Positions 54,702 to 64,000 of a stretch of 64,000 nucleotides of DNA are shown one piece after another (the first letter of the stretch is position 1; the number at the start of each line of letters is the position of its first letter). Position numbers and translations under genes: made by a program. This DNA comes from Peromyscus leucopus (Eukaryota > Chordata > Mammalia > Rodentia > Cricetidae): positions 90,619,709-90,683,708 of the forward strand of contig NC_051075.1 of the NCBI RefSeq assembly GCF_004664715.2, in the 5' to 3' direction. The notes below the pieces were generated by a model. The model did no database searches and was not told where the DNA came from. It worked only from the letters and a program-made list of their open reading frames with translations.

Positions 54702-55611
54702 GATATAACCATTAGGGGAGGAGCATGATGTCATAGATATGCCCAGTATGGGAAGAGCATGATGTCATGGATATGTCCACTATGAGAGGAACATGATGTC
54801 ATGGATATGCCCAGTAGGGGAGCAGCATGATGTCATAGATAATATCCAGTAGGCGAGGAGTATAAAGTCATAGATAATGTCCAGTAGGGAAGGAGCATGA
54901 TGTCATGGATATGTCCAGTATGGGAAGAGCATGATATCATGGATATGTCCAGTAGGGGAGCAGCATGATATCATGGATATGCCCAGTAGGGGAGGAGCAT
55001 GATGTCATAGATATGTCCAGTAGGGGAGGAGCATGATGTCATAGATATGTCCAGTATGGGAAGAGCATGATGTCATAGATGTCCAGTAGGGGAGGAGCAT
55101 GATGTCATGGATACGCCTAGTAGGGGAGCAGCATGATATCATGGATATGCCCAGTAGGGGAGGAGCATGATGTCATGGATATGTCCAGTATGGGAAGAGC
55201 ACAATGTCATGGATATGTCCAGTAGAGGAGAAGCATGATGTCATAGATATGTCCAGTAGAGAAGCATGATGTCATAGACATGTCCACTAGAGAAGCATGA
55301 TATCATAGATATGTCCAGTAGAGAAGCATGATGTCATAGATATGTCCAGTAGGAGAGGAGCATGATATCATGGATATGCCCACTATGAGAGGAGCATGAT
55401 GTCATGGATATGCCCAGTATAGGAGGAGCATGATGTCATAGATATGCCCAGTATGGGAAGAGCACAATGTCATAGATATGTCCAGTAGGGGAGGAGCATG
55501 ATGTCATAGATATGCCCGGTATGGGAAGAGCATGATGTCATGGATACGCCCATGAGGGGAGGAGCATGATGCTATGGATGTACTCCTCAGGGGAGGGGCA
55601 CAATTACCATA
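54702..55611. repeat. 34-bp minisatellite, 26 copies plus one degenerate
   Basis: Consensus gatatgtccagtaggggagg then agcatgatgtcata (34 bp). I can place 26 units from 54702 to 55576 and a decayed 27th to about 55611. Most are exactly 34 bp; units 5 and 6 are 35, unit 12 is 32, units 17-19 are a 31-bp subtype. Two main types alternate (gtaggggaggag and gtatgggaagag). Nearly every unit contains catgatRtcat. Period 34 is not a multiple of 3 and no frame stays open, so it is not coding. Confidence 0.97.
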
Positions 55612-56048
55612 CTTAAGCTATTGCTCAGCCAGGGCATCTCTGAGGGGATGTAATTCCAGTCTTCCCTGGAGCTGCTGTGCCTCCTAAGGAGACTGCTGTT
55701 ACATTTCTGAAGTCATCTAGTCTAGAACTCATTCCCAAAGGCACCTTTGATTACAGCCCTGCCATCTGGCCACCACTCCCCGGCAGCCAGAACCTCCCAG
55801 CTCAGGGTACACCAAGTGGTTTTACATCTAATTTCACTCTCAGCACTGTGACGGATGATGACAGGCGCCCTGGCAAGTGGTTGTGTCAGGTGTGATCATA
55901 AACATCTTATCTTTCTTCATCAGCAAAGAACCTCTTCCTGGGTTACCTGTCACAGTAAAGGTTGGGAAGTCTGTTCTTGGTATATTAGGGACATCTCAGA
56001 CTCTTGTAACCCTGAGCTGTGGCTCCACTCTATTCTATATGCCTTAGA
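55612..56048. other. No recognisable feature
   Basis: Single-copy DNA between the minisatellite and the segmental duplication; a 72-codon frame at 55677-55895 has no known domain. Confidence 0.5.
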
Positions 56049-56445
56049 GATAGACTGTCTTAAGTAAGGAGGGGACAGAAAAAGGGGTGAAGGGTCGACT
56101 GCCAAGTGATGCTGACACTTGGGAGCCTTTGGTGAAAGGGAAGCTGGCAGGATTCAGAACTAGCCAGAAAGGTCAGCAGAATTCAAGAGAGAAGACAAAT
56201 CCACAGGGCCAGTGTTCCAATAAGCAGACAGAGTTTAGAAACTCCGAGGCATCTGTCTTAATTGGCTTGCTGTTGCTGTGATAAATGCCATGACCAAAAC
56301 AACTTGGGGAGGAGAGGATTTGTTTGGCCTACATGCCCCACCATAGTCCATCACTGAGGGAAGCTGAGGCAGAAACTCAAACAGGAGCAGAGAAAGGAAC
56401 CGTGGGGGAACACTGCTTCCTGGCTTGCTCAGCCTGCTTCCTTAT
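56049..56445. repeat. Segmental duplication, copy 2
   Basis: Partner of 50392-51050, same orientation, 5.4-5.7 kb apart. It lacks the 285-bp segment found in copy 1. The two copies diverge after 'cttatac'. Confidence 0.92.
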
Positions 56446-56622
56446 ACACCCCCAGAACCACTTGTCCAGCTACCACCTCTCATCAATCATTAATCAAGAT
56501 TATGCCTCCCAGGCATGCCCACTAGACAGTCTGATGGAGGCAATTCCTCAGCTGAGATTCCCTCTCCCAGGATATGTCCAGGTTTGGGTCAGGCTGACAA
56601 AAAAAAAAAATCAATCAACACA
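56252..56622. mobile_element. URR1-like hAT element (opposite orientation)
   Basis: 'tgtcttaattggcttgctgt' through 'tcatcaatcattaatcaaga', 'caattcctcagctgagattc', 'gtttgggtcaggctgaca'. More complete than the copy at 50854. The frame at 56324-56689 is derived from this element. Confidence 0.88.
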
Positions 56623-57017
56623 TCACATAAGGACAGAAGTATTCACTGAGTGTCGGTCATTTCTCAAGTTAGGAAGGGTAGTGAGATAGTACTGAGGGGA
56701 TCCCAGGCAGGACAGAGGGAGAGAGAATACCTGGAAACAGGAGTGAGATCACCGAGTCTCACAGTAGCAAAGCTACGAAGCACAGAGGTGCCAGCCAGGC
56801 GGTGGGGAGTGATACCACTGGAAGGGAAGGAACGCTTTGGCTTTGGTGCACATTCTGCTGAGGAAGAGAACTCAAAAGCTTTCTCTTCCCCACCTCAGCA
56901 ACATTCTCTCCTCACATCCAGCCATTTGCTAACTCTTTGTGCTCCCATTTCTAACCCGTCAACTCATCCCCTCCCCTTCTCTACTATCCACATAATAAAG
57001 CTTCTTGTCTAGTTTTT
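56623..57017. other. No recognisable feature
   Basis: Single-copy DNA; nothing supported. Confidence 0.5.
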
Positions 57018-57073
57018 AAATTTATTTTAATTTTTATTGATGTTATATGCCTGTCTGTATATCTATGTCTGTT

Positions 57074-57129
<56 letters not shown>

Positions 57130-57279
57130 ATGCTCACAGAGCCCAGAAGAGGGCTTTGGATCCCCTAGAGTTGGAGCTGCGTGCAGTTGTGTATTGCCTG
57201 ACATTGGTGCTTGGAATCAAACTCCTGTCCTTTGGAAGAGCATCCAGCTCCCTTAGCTACTGAGCCATTTTTCAGGCCC
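57018..57279 (-). mobile_element. B3 SINE with (TG)n tail
   Basis: (TG)23 at 57081-57126, then 'gagcccagaagagggctttg', 'ctagagttggagctgcgtgc', 'ctactgagccatttttcagg'. Confidence 0.88.
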
Positions 57280-57485
57280 CTTCACATTTTTTAACAAAGT
57301 TTTTGGTACGGCATCCACCCAAGTTAGATACCCAGTCCCCAGGCCTTGCATATGGCAGCTCTAAGTCCTTAGAACAATTGCATGAGGTTCTAGAAAGCAT
57401 AACTTCACCCACAACCATGCACTGTATCACCTCACAAGCAGAATAGTTCCACCAACCACGTTTGCTAACACAAATCCCTCAAGGG
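57280..57485. other. No recognisable feature
   Basis: Short single-copy stretch between a B3 and an hAT element. Confidence 0.5.
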
Positions 57486-57689
57486 CAGCATTTCTCAACC
57501 CTTTGGGTCAAGTGACTTTCACAGAGGTTGCACATCAGAAACCCTGCATATCAGATATTGACATTACTATTTGTAACAATAGCAAATTACAGTTATGGAG
57601 TAGCAAAAAAATAATTTCATGGTTGGGGGTCACCACACATGAGTAACTGCATTAAAGGGTCGCAGCATTAGGAAGGTTGAGCACCATCG
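57486..57689 (-). mobile_element. RCHARR1-type hAT-Charlie element
   Basis: 'cagcatttctcaaccctttg', 'accctgcatatcagatattg', 'aaagggtcgcagcattagga', ending 'ggttgagcaccatcg'. The flanking 8-mers ctcaaggg and atctaggg agree at 6 of 8 positions. Confidence 0.88.
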
Positions 57690-57734
57690 ATCTAGGGACT
57701 TCCAGGATGTCCAAAATACTTCCAAAGGACAGAA

Positions 57735-57972
57735 GATGAAAGCCCTTTTGGTGTAGTACAGGATGGACCTCCTGTTAGGGAACCCCTTTACCATAATACT
57801 GCATGGGGCCACTCACTAGGGAAGTCCTTTACTGTAACACAGGATAGGACTTCACTAGGGAAGCACTTTGCTGTAACACAGGCTGGGACTTTGCTAGGGA
57901 AGTAATTTTCTGTAACATAGCATGGCCCTTGACTAGGGAAGCACTTTGCTGTAACACAGGAAGAGACGCTTG
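57735..57972. repeat. 39-41-bp minisatellite, five to six copies
   Basis: 'tagggaa' recurs at 57776, 57817, 57856, 57895 and 57934 (spacings 41, 39, 39, 39). Consensus 'actagggaagcactttgctg' then 'taacacaggatgggacttg'. A decayed first unit starts near 57735. 39 bp is 13 codons, which keeps a repetitive minus-strand frame open (57829-58086) without evidence of a gene. Confidence 0.93.
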
Positions 57973-58059
57973 CTTCATTTCTCCCAGAGTACCGTTGGCC
58001 TGGAAAAAGCTGCAGCTGAGAGAACTAATTTGTTCCTGGTGGAAAACGACTCTCAAGGA

Positions 58060-58180
58060 CAGTGGTTCTGAAAGTTTAATGGCCATGACATTTACTTTTC
58101 CAGCTTATTAAAAATGCGTTTTCTAAGTACCTAGCCCTCGGACTGTGGCTCACTGGGCTGAGTCCAGGATCTGTTGTTAA
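58060..58180 (+). mobile_element. MER5A/MER20-like hAT remnant
   Basis: 'cagtggttctgaaagtttaa', 'gcttattaaaaatgcgtttt', 'gtacctagccctcggac' follow the 5' half of MER5-type elements. Confidence 0.45.
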
Positions 58181-58469
58181 TCCTTTTCACCAACCCAGCA
58201 AACTTAGCAGAGGCAGACCAAGCCACCACACCAGGCAGATGTCGCTCTGTGGAAGGGCCAGCTCAGGTTAGGACTGAGGATACATAAGAGTCATCTGAAA
58301 CGCCAAAATTCAGATTATGAGTGAAATAAGACAAAAAAAATCCTCTAACTGAAGTAAAACACACCTATAAGTAAAAATAGCTTCAAAGGAGAACAAAACT
58401 GAATTATAAATTATTAAATTATAAATTAAAGCTCAAACGTCTTTGGTTTTTTTCATGGTGTGTGCTGGG
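58181..58469. other. No recognisable feature
   Basis: Single-copy DNA; nothing supported. Confidence 0.5.
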
Positions 58470-58680
58470 AAATTGATGGGTTTTGTTTGTTTGGGTGTTT
58501 TCGTTTTTGTTTGTTTTTTGTTTTTTGTTTTTTGGTTTTTTTTTTTGGTTGGTTGGTTGGTTGATTTGGTTTTGTTTTGAGGTTTGAGTTTGGGAGGTTG
58601 GCTGTTTGACTTTTTTGTTTGGTTTTTTTTTCCCCCAGATTATAGGGTTTGTTTGTTTGTTTGTTTTTTCTTGTTTTTGT
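58470..58680. repeat. T/G-rich low-complexity tract
   Basis: Runs of TTTG, TTTTG and (TTGG)4 on the plus strand. They explain the Asn/Lys/Gln/Thr-rich frame on the minus strand at 58419-58850. Confidence 0.95.
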
Positions 58681-58689
58681 TTTGTGTTT

Positions 58690-58905
58690 CTTTTGAGACA
58701 GGATTCCATATAGCTTAAACTGGCATGGCTCTGACTATACAGCCCAGCATGACCTTGAACTTCTGATCCTTCTACCTCTACTTCCCCGGTGCTGGGCTTC
58801 CAAGTTGTCTGCCACCACGCCAGGTTTATGCAGTGCTGGGGATCAAACACCAGGTTTCCTTGGTGCTAGGTAAGCCCTCCACCAACTAACCCACATTCCC
58901 AGCCT
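58690..58905 (-). mobile_element. ID-B1 dimeric SINE
   Basis: 'ttgagacaggattccatata', 'atgaccttgaacttctgatc', 'ctgccaccacgccaggttta', then ID complement 'ttggtgctaggtaagccctc'. Confidence 0.85.
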
Positions 58906-59064
58906 GACTTTTTCCAGTCTTAAGTGAGAAACACTTGGAGAGTGTGGTTGGAGAAGTACCTCCAATGCAATTCATTAGACTAATGTTTATTGTTCCAATC
59001 ATACTGCAGAAAAGTAGGCATGGCCCTATTCTTCCTACCTGGGATGTTCAGACAAAGCCAAGGG

Positions 59065-59140
59065 GAGAGGCTGGGAGCTAGTTCGTTGGTAGAGCGTTTG
59101 CATGGCACCCTGAGTTTAATCTCTAAGAGCACTGTAAAAC
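59065..59140 (+). mobile_element. ID SINE
   Basis: 'gaggctgggagctagttcgt', 'tggtagagcgtttgcatggc', 'accctgagtttaatctc'. Confidence 0.75.
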
Positions 59141-60579
59141 AGATTTGGAAAAGTTTGTCTTTGGTTTTGTTTTAAGGCAAAGGGGAAGAAGCCATCTTTC
59201 CACTCAAAATGGAGCCAAATGGCAAAGGCAGCTCTGGCCTCTGACAGCATCCTGAGCACATGCCTGCTCTGGCTTTCCCATCAGAAATATCGCCAAAAAT
59301 AAGAATATCAACCCCAAATTTAAAGTCTGTTTTTCAGATTTCTGTTGCCAATACACACAGTTGTGATGTGGTATGATAACATATGATCTTGCTTCTTGGG
59401 ATTCACGTCAGCAATTCATACTGATGAAAAGATCTTGCCTGTGAGTTCCCAGAGAACAAAAACAGTTGTAACTGTTGAAAGAAAAAGCATCATCTGGTAT
59501 TTTCTGAGAGCTGAGCAGCAGTATGTTTAACGCCCTCCACCATGGAGTTCCAAGACTGTCGCACAAAGAAGGAAACAGCAAACAGCAGAAAGCAGAAAGG
59601 ACTCGTTACAAACAAAGACATCAGATTAGTAGCTCTGTCTAATACGTGGGCTGGTTACATTCACAGGTGGTGGTTGTATTGACAATATCATCCCTATTTA
59701 AAATGGCTTGGCGGTCAACATGGCGGAGGAGGTTCCCAGTTGGAGACCTAAGCCCAAAGAGGGCTGATTAGCCTACAGATATCTAGAAGATTAACAGTAT
59801 TTTATTAACATGCCAGAAAAAAAATATAAACTCTATGTTTATCAACTTGATAAGCTATAGACAATCATTAACTTACTGTATGAAGCACTCAAAACAGTCT
59901 CTCACGGTTCCTACTTAAGAAAAACCTTGCTTTTATGACTAGTGGAATAAAGCATCCATCCATACATGTGTTATAAAGCCAAGTCTCTCAGCAGTTTGCA
60001 TAAGATCCAGCTGAACTGCCAAAGAAAGCTAGCAGCATTCAGGTGACGTCACAAAGGCCTGCTCTTATGGAGCTTAGTGATGGATGCATTTAATAAAGGT
60101 ATGATGTCTTTGCATCTTGAGTAGCGTGTGTCTCCTTCTGAGCTGAATCTATGGCTTTCATCAGTCTCATGCTCCCTAGAATGCTAAAGGCTTATCCCTC
60201 ACCCCACTTTTATCCTCACTGGCAAAGTGATACTGCAACCTAGCATGATGGGGTCAACTGAAGACAAGAAACACCATACTCCTGCCTCCAGGGTATAAAA
60301 GGCTGTAAGAGTCAGGGACCATTTGTGCCCCTTATACACAATGAGAGAAAGTATCTTTCTCTGCTCTTACTCACCAGGGAGGAAGAAAGCATCTCAGAGT
60401 AGAAACAAGCGAGAAGGGCAGGTAGCGTGAGCTCCGAGAGACCCTCTGCCTGGGCTGCTCACTGCCTGTTCCAGTCACATCCACTTCCCACTCTTCCCAC
60501 TTCCTTGAGCTGCCCCTCAGCTCCCTCGTCAATCTGCCTTCCAGGTCCTGCCAATTAGTGGGACACCCTGATGGTTACT
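59141..60579 (+). promoter_or_regulatory. Candidate promoter/enhancer island, no repeats recognised
   Basis: 1.4 kb in which I recognise no interspersed repeat. It contains aacatggcgg (YY1-type) at 59717-59726, the palindrome GTGACGTCAC (full CRE) at 60043-60052, 'ctttgcat' near 60109, and TATAAAAGG at 60294-60302. The TATA box would place a start near 60325-60330. Downstream frames are very short, so any transcript would be non-coding or spliced. This is inference from motifs. Confidence 0.3.
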
Positions 60580-60991
60580 GTGCTGGTTGGCTTTTGTCAA
60601 CTTGACATAAACCCAGACATATCTGGGAAGACGGACTCTTAATTAAGAAAAATGCTTTTTGTAAGATCGACCTGCAAAGCAAGTCTGCCATGAATTTTTC
60701 CTAATGACTGATGTGGAAAGGCCCAGACCACTTTGGATGGAGCCACCCATGGGCAGATGGTCCTGAGTTGTCTAAAAAATCAGGCTGAGCAAGCCATGAG
60801 AACCAAATCACAGTCCTCCATGGCCTCTGCATCAGCTCCTGCCTCCAGGTTCCTGCCATGCTTGGGCTCCTGCCCTGACTTCCTTCGATGATGAACAGTG
60901 ATGTAAAAGTATAATCAAATAAACCCTTCCCTCCCTCAGCTGCTTTTGGTAATAGTGTTTTGTCACAGCACTAGAAACCCTAACTAAGACA
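60580..60991. mobile_element. URR1-like hAT element, near full length
   Basis: 'gtgctggttggcttttgtca', 'acttgacataaacccagaca', 'ctaatgactgatgtggaaag', 'ctgcctccaggttcctgcca', and terminus 'agaaaccctaactaagaca'. The best-preserved member of the family here. Confidence 0.85.
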
Positions 60992-61336
60992 GAGACCAAA
61001 GAAAGCAAGGCAGGACACTAGACCACAGCTGCCTCATTCCTACCCCAGTACCTCCTCCATTTTGCCTGTCCCTTGGCTCTCCCACCATTGAACACTCCTC
61101 TCTGTGTAGCCCTCACTTGGTTCTAAACATCAACACTTGACTCCACTTCCCAGCAGCCCAGGATGGTGACCCGAAAGCCACCTATGAAACCAATTTCTCA
61201 GGTTAAATTCTTGCTTCCATTAAATTCCCTAGCATGAGCCTTTTTCCTCTAAAGAGTCTACTGACTTGACTATCCCATTACTATCACCTAAACCAATGAG
61301 GGAGGATATTTCTTTTTTTTTTTTTTTAATACTACA
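60992..61336. other. No gene; T15 run at 61313-61328
   Basis: Single-copy DNA; nothing supported. Confidence 0.5.
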
Positions 61337-61555
61337 CATGGACTAGCAAGATGGCTCAGCAGAAAAAGACACTTGCTGCCAAGTCTGGCTACCCAAGTTG
61401 GATCCCAGAAGCTACCTGACTGAAGAAGGGAACCCACTTTCTAAGCTGTCCTCTGACCTCCATACTTACACCAGGATGTGGGTATACCCACATATATAAA
61501 AGACAGACAGACAGACAGACATGTGCACAAAATGAAACAATGCAATAAAATTTAA
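61337..61555 (+). mobile_element. RSINE1 SINE
   Basis: 'ggactagcaagatggctcag', 'gacacttgctgccaagtctg', 'gttggatcccagaagctacc', 'gtcctctgacctccatactt', tail with (GACA)5 at 61502-61521. Confidence 0.8.
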
Positions 61556-61689
61556 TACTGTCCTTTTATGAAATCTGTGAATTGGGTAGAATGTACCTCA
61601 GCTATGGTTGGGGATCCTAGAGCTGTGACCTTGAACTAAGCCCCTATCCCCAAGCACTGAGGGCAATGTCACAACAGCACCAGCATTAC

Positions 61690-61815
61690 TTAGAGGTGTG
61701 TCCAGCTCATGGCCCTGGACCACTTATGGCTGAGGACAGATGTGACCATCGCCCAATACGTAAGCACAAACTTACAACAGTATGAGTTTTTGCAAGGTTT
61801 TTTTGTTTTGCTTTG
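61690..61815. mobile_element. Ancient hAT-Charlie/MER-type remnant
   Basis: 'ggtgtgtccagctcatggcc', 'acagatgtgaccatcgccca', 'acttacaacagtatgagttt' resemble mammalian elements with 'tgtggcccaacacaaa..acattatgag'. Tentative. Confidence 0.35.
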
Positions 61816-62082
61816 GTTTGGCTTTTGGTTTGGTTTTGTTCCATTTCTGTAGCCCTATACAGGTTGTTGGGTGTTAATTTTGTAGATGACATCATGTCAC
61901 AACATCAAAAGGCTGGGCACACCTACAAGGTTTGGTACCTCACAGATCACGAAGACTCCAGGACCCAAGACTCTCTGTGGGCACTGCCTTGTGTACACAG
62001 ACCCACACCCAGTTACAAACATAATTTGAAGAGAGAAACGTACATACATATGAATTTCTTGAACTCAATACAGAAATTATAA
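61816..62082. other. No recognisable feature
   Basis: Short T/G-rich start, then single-copy DNA. Confidence 0.5.
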
Positions 62083-62121
62083 CTAATATTAAAATAATAA
62101 TAAATAAATAAATAAATAAAA
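62083..62121. repeat. (AAAT)n / (AAT)n microsatellite
   Basis: Several AAT units then about six AAAT units. Confidence 0.95.
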
Positions 62122-63559
62122 ATCTTCTTAAACCAAAACGTTTTAAGAGCTAACTAAAGAAAAACCAAAGCTGAGATTCAAGCAGGAGAAATAAAGTTGT
62201 TCGAAACAGAACAACCCAGTACCTCAAGCTATCAACTATCTCCTTCAGCACCCTCCCTAACCCAGCAACCGCCTTCTTTCTCTTAGGAGAAACCACCAGT
62301 GTTTTGTGGCTGAGGCGGAGGCTGAGGATCTCAGGGAGTGATGGCTTTCTCTCATTCGCAGCATGGGTGTGCCCTGGGCTAGCCTGGTAACTACCCTGCT
62401 CTTTCTCTTCCCTCAGGCTAAGTTGTCAAGGCAGCTGGCTCACTCCTGCCCTGGAGAGTCAAGGGCCAAGTTTTCAAGGGTGAGAATGTCAATGTGTTTC
62501 TGAAAAAAATACACACCAGAATGTGATGGTTTTCATACATAGAATGTAGGAGACATAAACCTATAAATAACCATCTCCAATTAACCTTCCTCTACCTTCC
62601 CTGTCTTTCAAATTGATCCAAGCTCTCCCTCCTCCAGAAACCAATTACAATTGGCACTTGCTTTTCCTCACATGCACTTTTTCTTGTTTATGCTACTTCG
62701 GCTGGCTTGTTATAACTCATTCCTGCAAATTTATGAGCCAAGCTGGGTTTTCAGTTTAACTAAATTTTACTTGCAATCTTTTAGATCTGTTCAACAATTC
62801 ATCCTTCAGTCAATGACACTTAAAGGGGGAAAAAATGTCCACCAAAGAGATTTGGATTGAAGAATGAGAATTGGAACAAACCCAAGTCCAACTACTAGAT
62901 TTAAGGTAGAGTTTGTCTCTGGCATTCTGCTATTCTCTCCAGCTCCTAGAACCGCCCTCTATTCAGAATCCATTCTCCTTCCCTGTCACCATGTGAATGA
63001 TAATCTCCATTTCTACATTATCATTTTATTGCCTCTCAAGCACCTCATCCCCACCAGCATAATGTATGTTCAAATATTTCACATCTTAAGATGTTTGCGA
63101 TGCTCTCATTACCTTAGCATTACTTTGAGATCTTTTCTGCATCAGTTATGACCAAATTAACTTAAAGAGTTTCCAGCTGTCACTCCCACGTCTTTGTGGC
63201 TAACATCTCTGAAACATAGCAAACCTGCTTTCCCCACCCCTCACACAGAGAGAGAGAGAAACAACTCTGGTCAAAATTACCAAATTCTCCCTCCATGCTA
63301 AGACTAAGGAATGTTGTGCAACTGTGAAGAGAAAGGAAATCATAAGGTCAACAAACAGTCCTCAGCCCCTAGCTTCCTTAGTCTCTCCAGAAGTCTACAT
63401 TGCCACCACCTCCTTCTGAAATACGTCTTTATCCCAGCTGCTGTGATGCCAGGCTCCTTATTTCTGTTCCCCTTATTATTCCTTCTTGGTTTCCTTTCTT
63501 GAGTCCTCTTCCTCTGTCTGCCTTCTGACAGTTATTCTTCACCTACTCTATTACTTAAT
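62122..63559. other. 1.4 kb without recognised repeat or gene
   Basis: Single-copy DNA. Frames at 62651-62860 and 62864-63151 (+) have no domain or signal that I can support. Confidence 0.45.
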
Positions 63560-63740
63560 TAAAATCCTCTCTCGAGAATATCTCAGAGACCCAGGCACCT
63601 AGGTGCCAAGCATTCCCAAATGTACCTTTCTAACCCTGACCTCTCCCCAGGTTCAAACTCAAATGTCCATTTGCAAATGTCCAGAAGATGTCTACTGAAA
63701 ATATCTCACTGTGTATTTAATATATGAAGCTCAAAGTTAA
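63560..63740 (+). mobile_element. Possible L2/CR1-type LINE remnant
   Basis: 'attcccaaatgtacctttct', 'aaccctgacctctccccagg', 'tccagaagatgtctactgaa' recall an old LINE RT block ('cccaaatttatatctccagccctgacc..'). Diverged; tentative. Confidence 0.35.
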
Positions 63741-63872
63741 TGGAGTCGAGACACAACACTTGCTTGTCCACCCCAAAACCTGAGGCTCTGTAGGCTTCCC
63801 AACTTTGCTCAGTGAGTGCTCTTGGCCCTTTAGCTCATATCTCATCTCATCTGTGCTGTGGAATCATCCTTC

Positions 63873-64000
63873 TGTACACTGTGAATATATGTCACTATGA
63901 TTGGTTGAATAAACAAGCTGGCGGGCCAACAGGATAAACAGGATATAGTCAGGTGGAAAAGCCAAACTGCAAATGATGGGGTGAAGAAGGGCAGAGTCAG
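63873..64000 (+). mobile_element. LTR, 5' part, cut by window end
   Basis: 'tgtacactgtgaatatatgt', 'actatgattggttgaataaa', 'caagctggcgggccaacagg' fit the start of a rodent ERVK-type LTR with a CCAAT-like (ATTGG) block. Continues beyond 64000. Confidence 0.4.

Noticed and set aside
54702..55611. CRISPR array
   Set aside because: Units are contiguous with no unique spacers, and the genome is a mammal's; it is a minisatellite.
57829..58086. Minus-strand frame with 13-residue repeats
   Set aside because: The 39-bp minisatellite period is 13 codons, so a repetitive frame stays open without selection; no flanking gene structure.
58419..58850. 143-codon Asn/Lys/Gln/Thr-rich minus-strand frame
   Set aside because: Encoded by a T/G-rich low-complexity tract and an ID-B1 SINE.

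Overview
The window is mammalian nuclear DNA from a muroid rodent, most likely a cricetid (vole, hamster or deer-mouse group). It is full of rodent-only SINEs (B1, B2/B3, ID, ID-B1 dimers, RSINE1) and rodent hAT and ERV elements. Several B1 copies carry the diagnostic segment reading 'ggtgcaaagctacacagag' before 'aaaccctgtctc', which I associate with cricetid B1 rather than mouse B1. No reading frame is long or clean enough to be a protein-coding gene. Every longer open frame lies over a SINE, an LTR, an L1 end, a microsatellite or a pseudogene. I read the window as intergenic or large-intron sequence. Family names are from memory of repeat consensus sequences and were not searched.

Layout. 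1-4.9 kb: hAT-like elements, a B4-type SINE split by a B3, and a B1+B2 nest with both target-site duplications readable. 4.9-7.6 kb: a decayed old L1 ORF2 plus 3' UTR interrupted by a B3. 8-13 kb: two LTR-like elements, and a B1 with an 80-nt tail. 13-17 kb: SINEs, an ancient L1M piece and a probable MIR. 17.1-17.4 kb: a thymosin beta-10 (Tmsb10) processed pseudogene on the minus strand, the only gene-derived sequence I can name. 18-31 kb: mostly single-copy DNA with hAT elements, a 12-bp-stem hairpin (18571) and an LTR holding a perfect 101-bp tandem duplication (24630-24831). 31-35 kb: a duplicated 150-bp module, a B1 with four tandem 29-bp units, and an L1 3' UTR inserted in a SINE. 36-49 kb: a CpG-enriched stretch (36.4-36.9 kb), a clear MIR, two young L1 3' fragments with target-site duplications, and a B1 split by an RCHARR1-type hAT element.

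49-58 kb is the most structured part. It holds a ~97% identical segmental duplication (50.4-51.05 kb versus 56.05-56.45 kb), a CpG-rich solo LTR with a perfect 6-bp target-site duplication, a 5'-inverted L1, a 26-copy 34-bp minisatellite (54702-55611) and a second minisatellite of 39 bp (57735-57972). 59.1-60.6 kb is an island without recognised repeats that carries a perfect 10-bp CRE palindrome, a YY1-type motif and a TATAAAAGG box; it is the best candidate for an undescribed promoter or enhancer. The window ends inside another LTR.

No operon, RNA gene, CRISPR array or metabolic system is present. What is informative is the order of nested insertions and the local tandem and segmental duplication.
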